Origin: an uncultured Clostridia bacterium
GTDB taxonomy: Bacteria; Bacillota; Clostridia; Christensenellales; Borkfalkiaceae
DNA length: 6,447 bases
Reading direction: 5' to 3'
Assembly: GCA_945834965.1 (NCBI GenBank)
Contig: CAMAHZ010000076.1
Location: 1 to 6,447 of the forward strand
Below the pieces are notes generated by a model that saw only the letters and a program-made list of their open reading frames with translations, had not been told where the DNA came from and made no database searches. The translations under genes were made by a program, and so were the position numbers. Of the stretch, positions 6,329-6,447 are shown piece after piece; the first letter of the stretch is position 1, and each line of letters begins with the position of its first letter.

Positions 6329-6365
6329 GGCGGCGGAGCAGTAGTGGGTTCCGCCGCATTATAAT
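6329..6365 (+). terminator. GC-rich hairpin after the Cys-containing protein gene, probable terminator
   Basis: GCGGCGGA (6330-6337) pairs perfectly with TCCGCCGC (6350-6357), and a further G-T pair leaves a 10-base loop. ATTATAATTT follows, which is T-rich but not a clean T run. It starts about 50 bases after the TAG at 6276-6278. A weaker CAAGT-G-ACTTG dyad (6310-6320) lies just before it. Confidence 0.55.
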
Positions 6366-6394
6366 TTGTCGATAATAACTAAAATTAATATATT
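6366..6394 (+). promoter_or_regulatory. Probable rightward promoter for a gene beyond the window
   Basis: TTGTCG (6366-6371) and TATATT (6389-6394) are separated by exactly 17 bases, and TATTAT at 6391 is an alternative -10 box. It lies directly after the hairpin that closes the previous gene. No plus-strand gene is visible in the remaining bases, so the target would begin past 6447. Confidence 0.4.
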
Positions 6395-6439
6395 ATGTCA
6401 CACATAAACGCCTGATTTATGTACTATGTGACGCATAAT
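6392..6439. repeat. Long imperfect inverted repeat over a promoter start region
   Basis: The left arm ATTATG-TCACA-CATAAA (6392-6408) pairs with the right arm TTTATG, TACTA (unpaired), TGTGA, CG (unpaired), CATAAT (6416-6439). This gives 6+5+6 base pairs around a 7-base loop. It overlaps the -10 box and predicted start point of the promoter at 6366-6394, so it may be an operator or a leader hairpin. It could also be one end of a small mobile repeat. Confidence 0.45.
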
Positions 6440-6447
6440 TAAGTAGT

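Noticed and set aside
1..6447. CRISPR array, tRNA or rRNA genes, insertion sequence or phage genes
   Set aside because: No spaced direct repeats, cloverleaf, rRNA-like segment, transposase or integrase motif was seen on either strand.

Overview
The window looks like chromosomal DNA from a spore-forming member of the Clostridia, probably an uncultured gut-type Firmicute. This rests on a SpoVB-type flippase, a LysM protein with no signal peptide, a Cys-containing protein of a type I associate with clostridia, a lipobox lipoprotein and strong Shine-Dalgarno sites. GC content looks moderate by eye. The genus cannot be read from this sequence.

Layout. Bases 1-2675 (minus strand) are one uninterrupted coding frame for a very large surface lipoprotein. 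It starts at 2675 and is still open at the left edge, so only the N-terminal 891 residues are present. A 216-bp AT-rich divergent spacer (2676-2891) carries a good minus-strand promoter for it. Two small plus-strand genes follow (2892-3248 and 3266-3652). Each encodes one half of a TauE/SafE-type membrane transporter, and together they probably form one permease. The second half-gene converges on spoVB (3649-5154, minus strand). The two genes overlap by 4 bp and share a perfect 16-bp palindrome that contains both stop codons.

Divergent from spoVB lies a small gene for a double LysM-like protein, with an ambiguous start (5237-5509, possibly from 5189). Then comes a 218-residue protein with nine cysteines (5622-6278), preceded by a perfect dyad and a strong ribosome binding site. 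The right end (6279-6447) holds a GC-rich hairpin that may be a terminator, a probable rightward promoter for a gene outside the window, and a long imperfect inverted repeat over that promoter's start region.

How the parts may fit. SpoVB is a MOP-superfamily flippase linked to spore cortex synthesis. The LysM protein and the Cys-containing protein both lack export signals, as is usual for proteins made in the mother cell and assembled on the spore. A small spore-envelope neighbourhood at 3649-6278 is therefore an attractive inference, but not proven. The lipoprotein and the split anion exporter appear functionally separate from it. I found no RNA genes, CRISPR array or clear mobile element.
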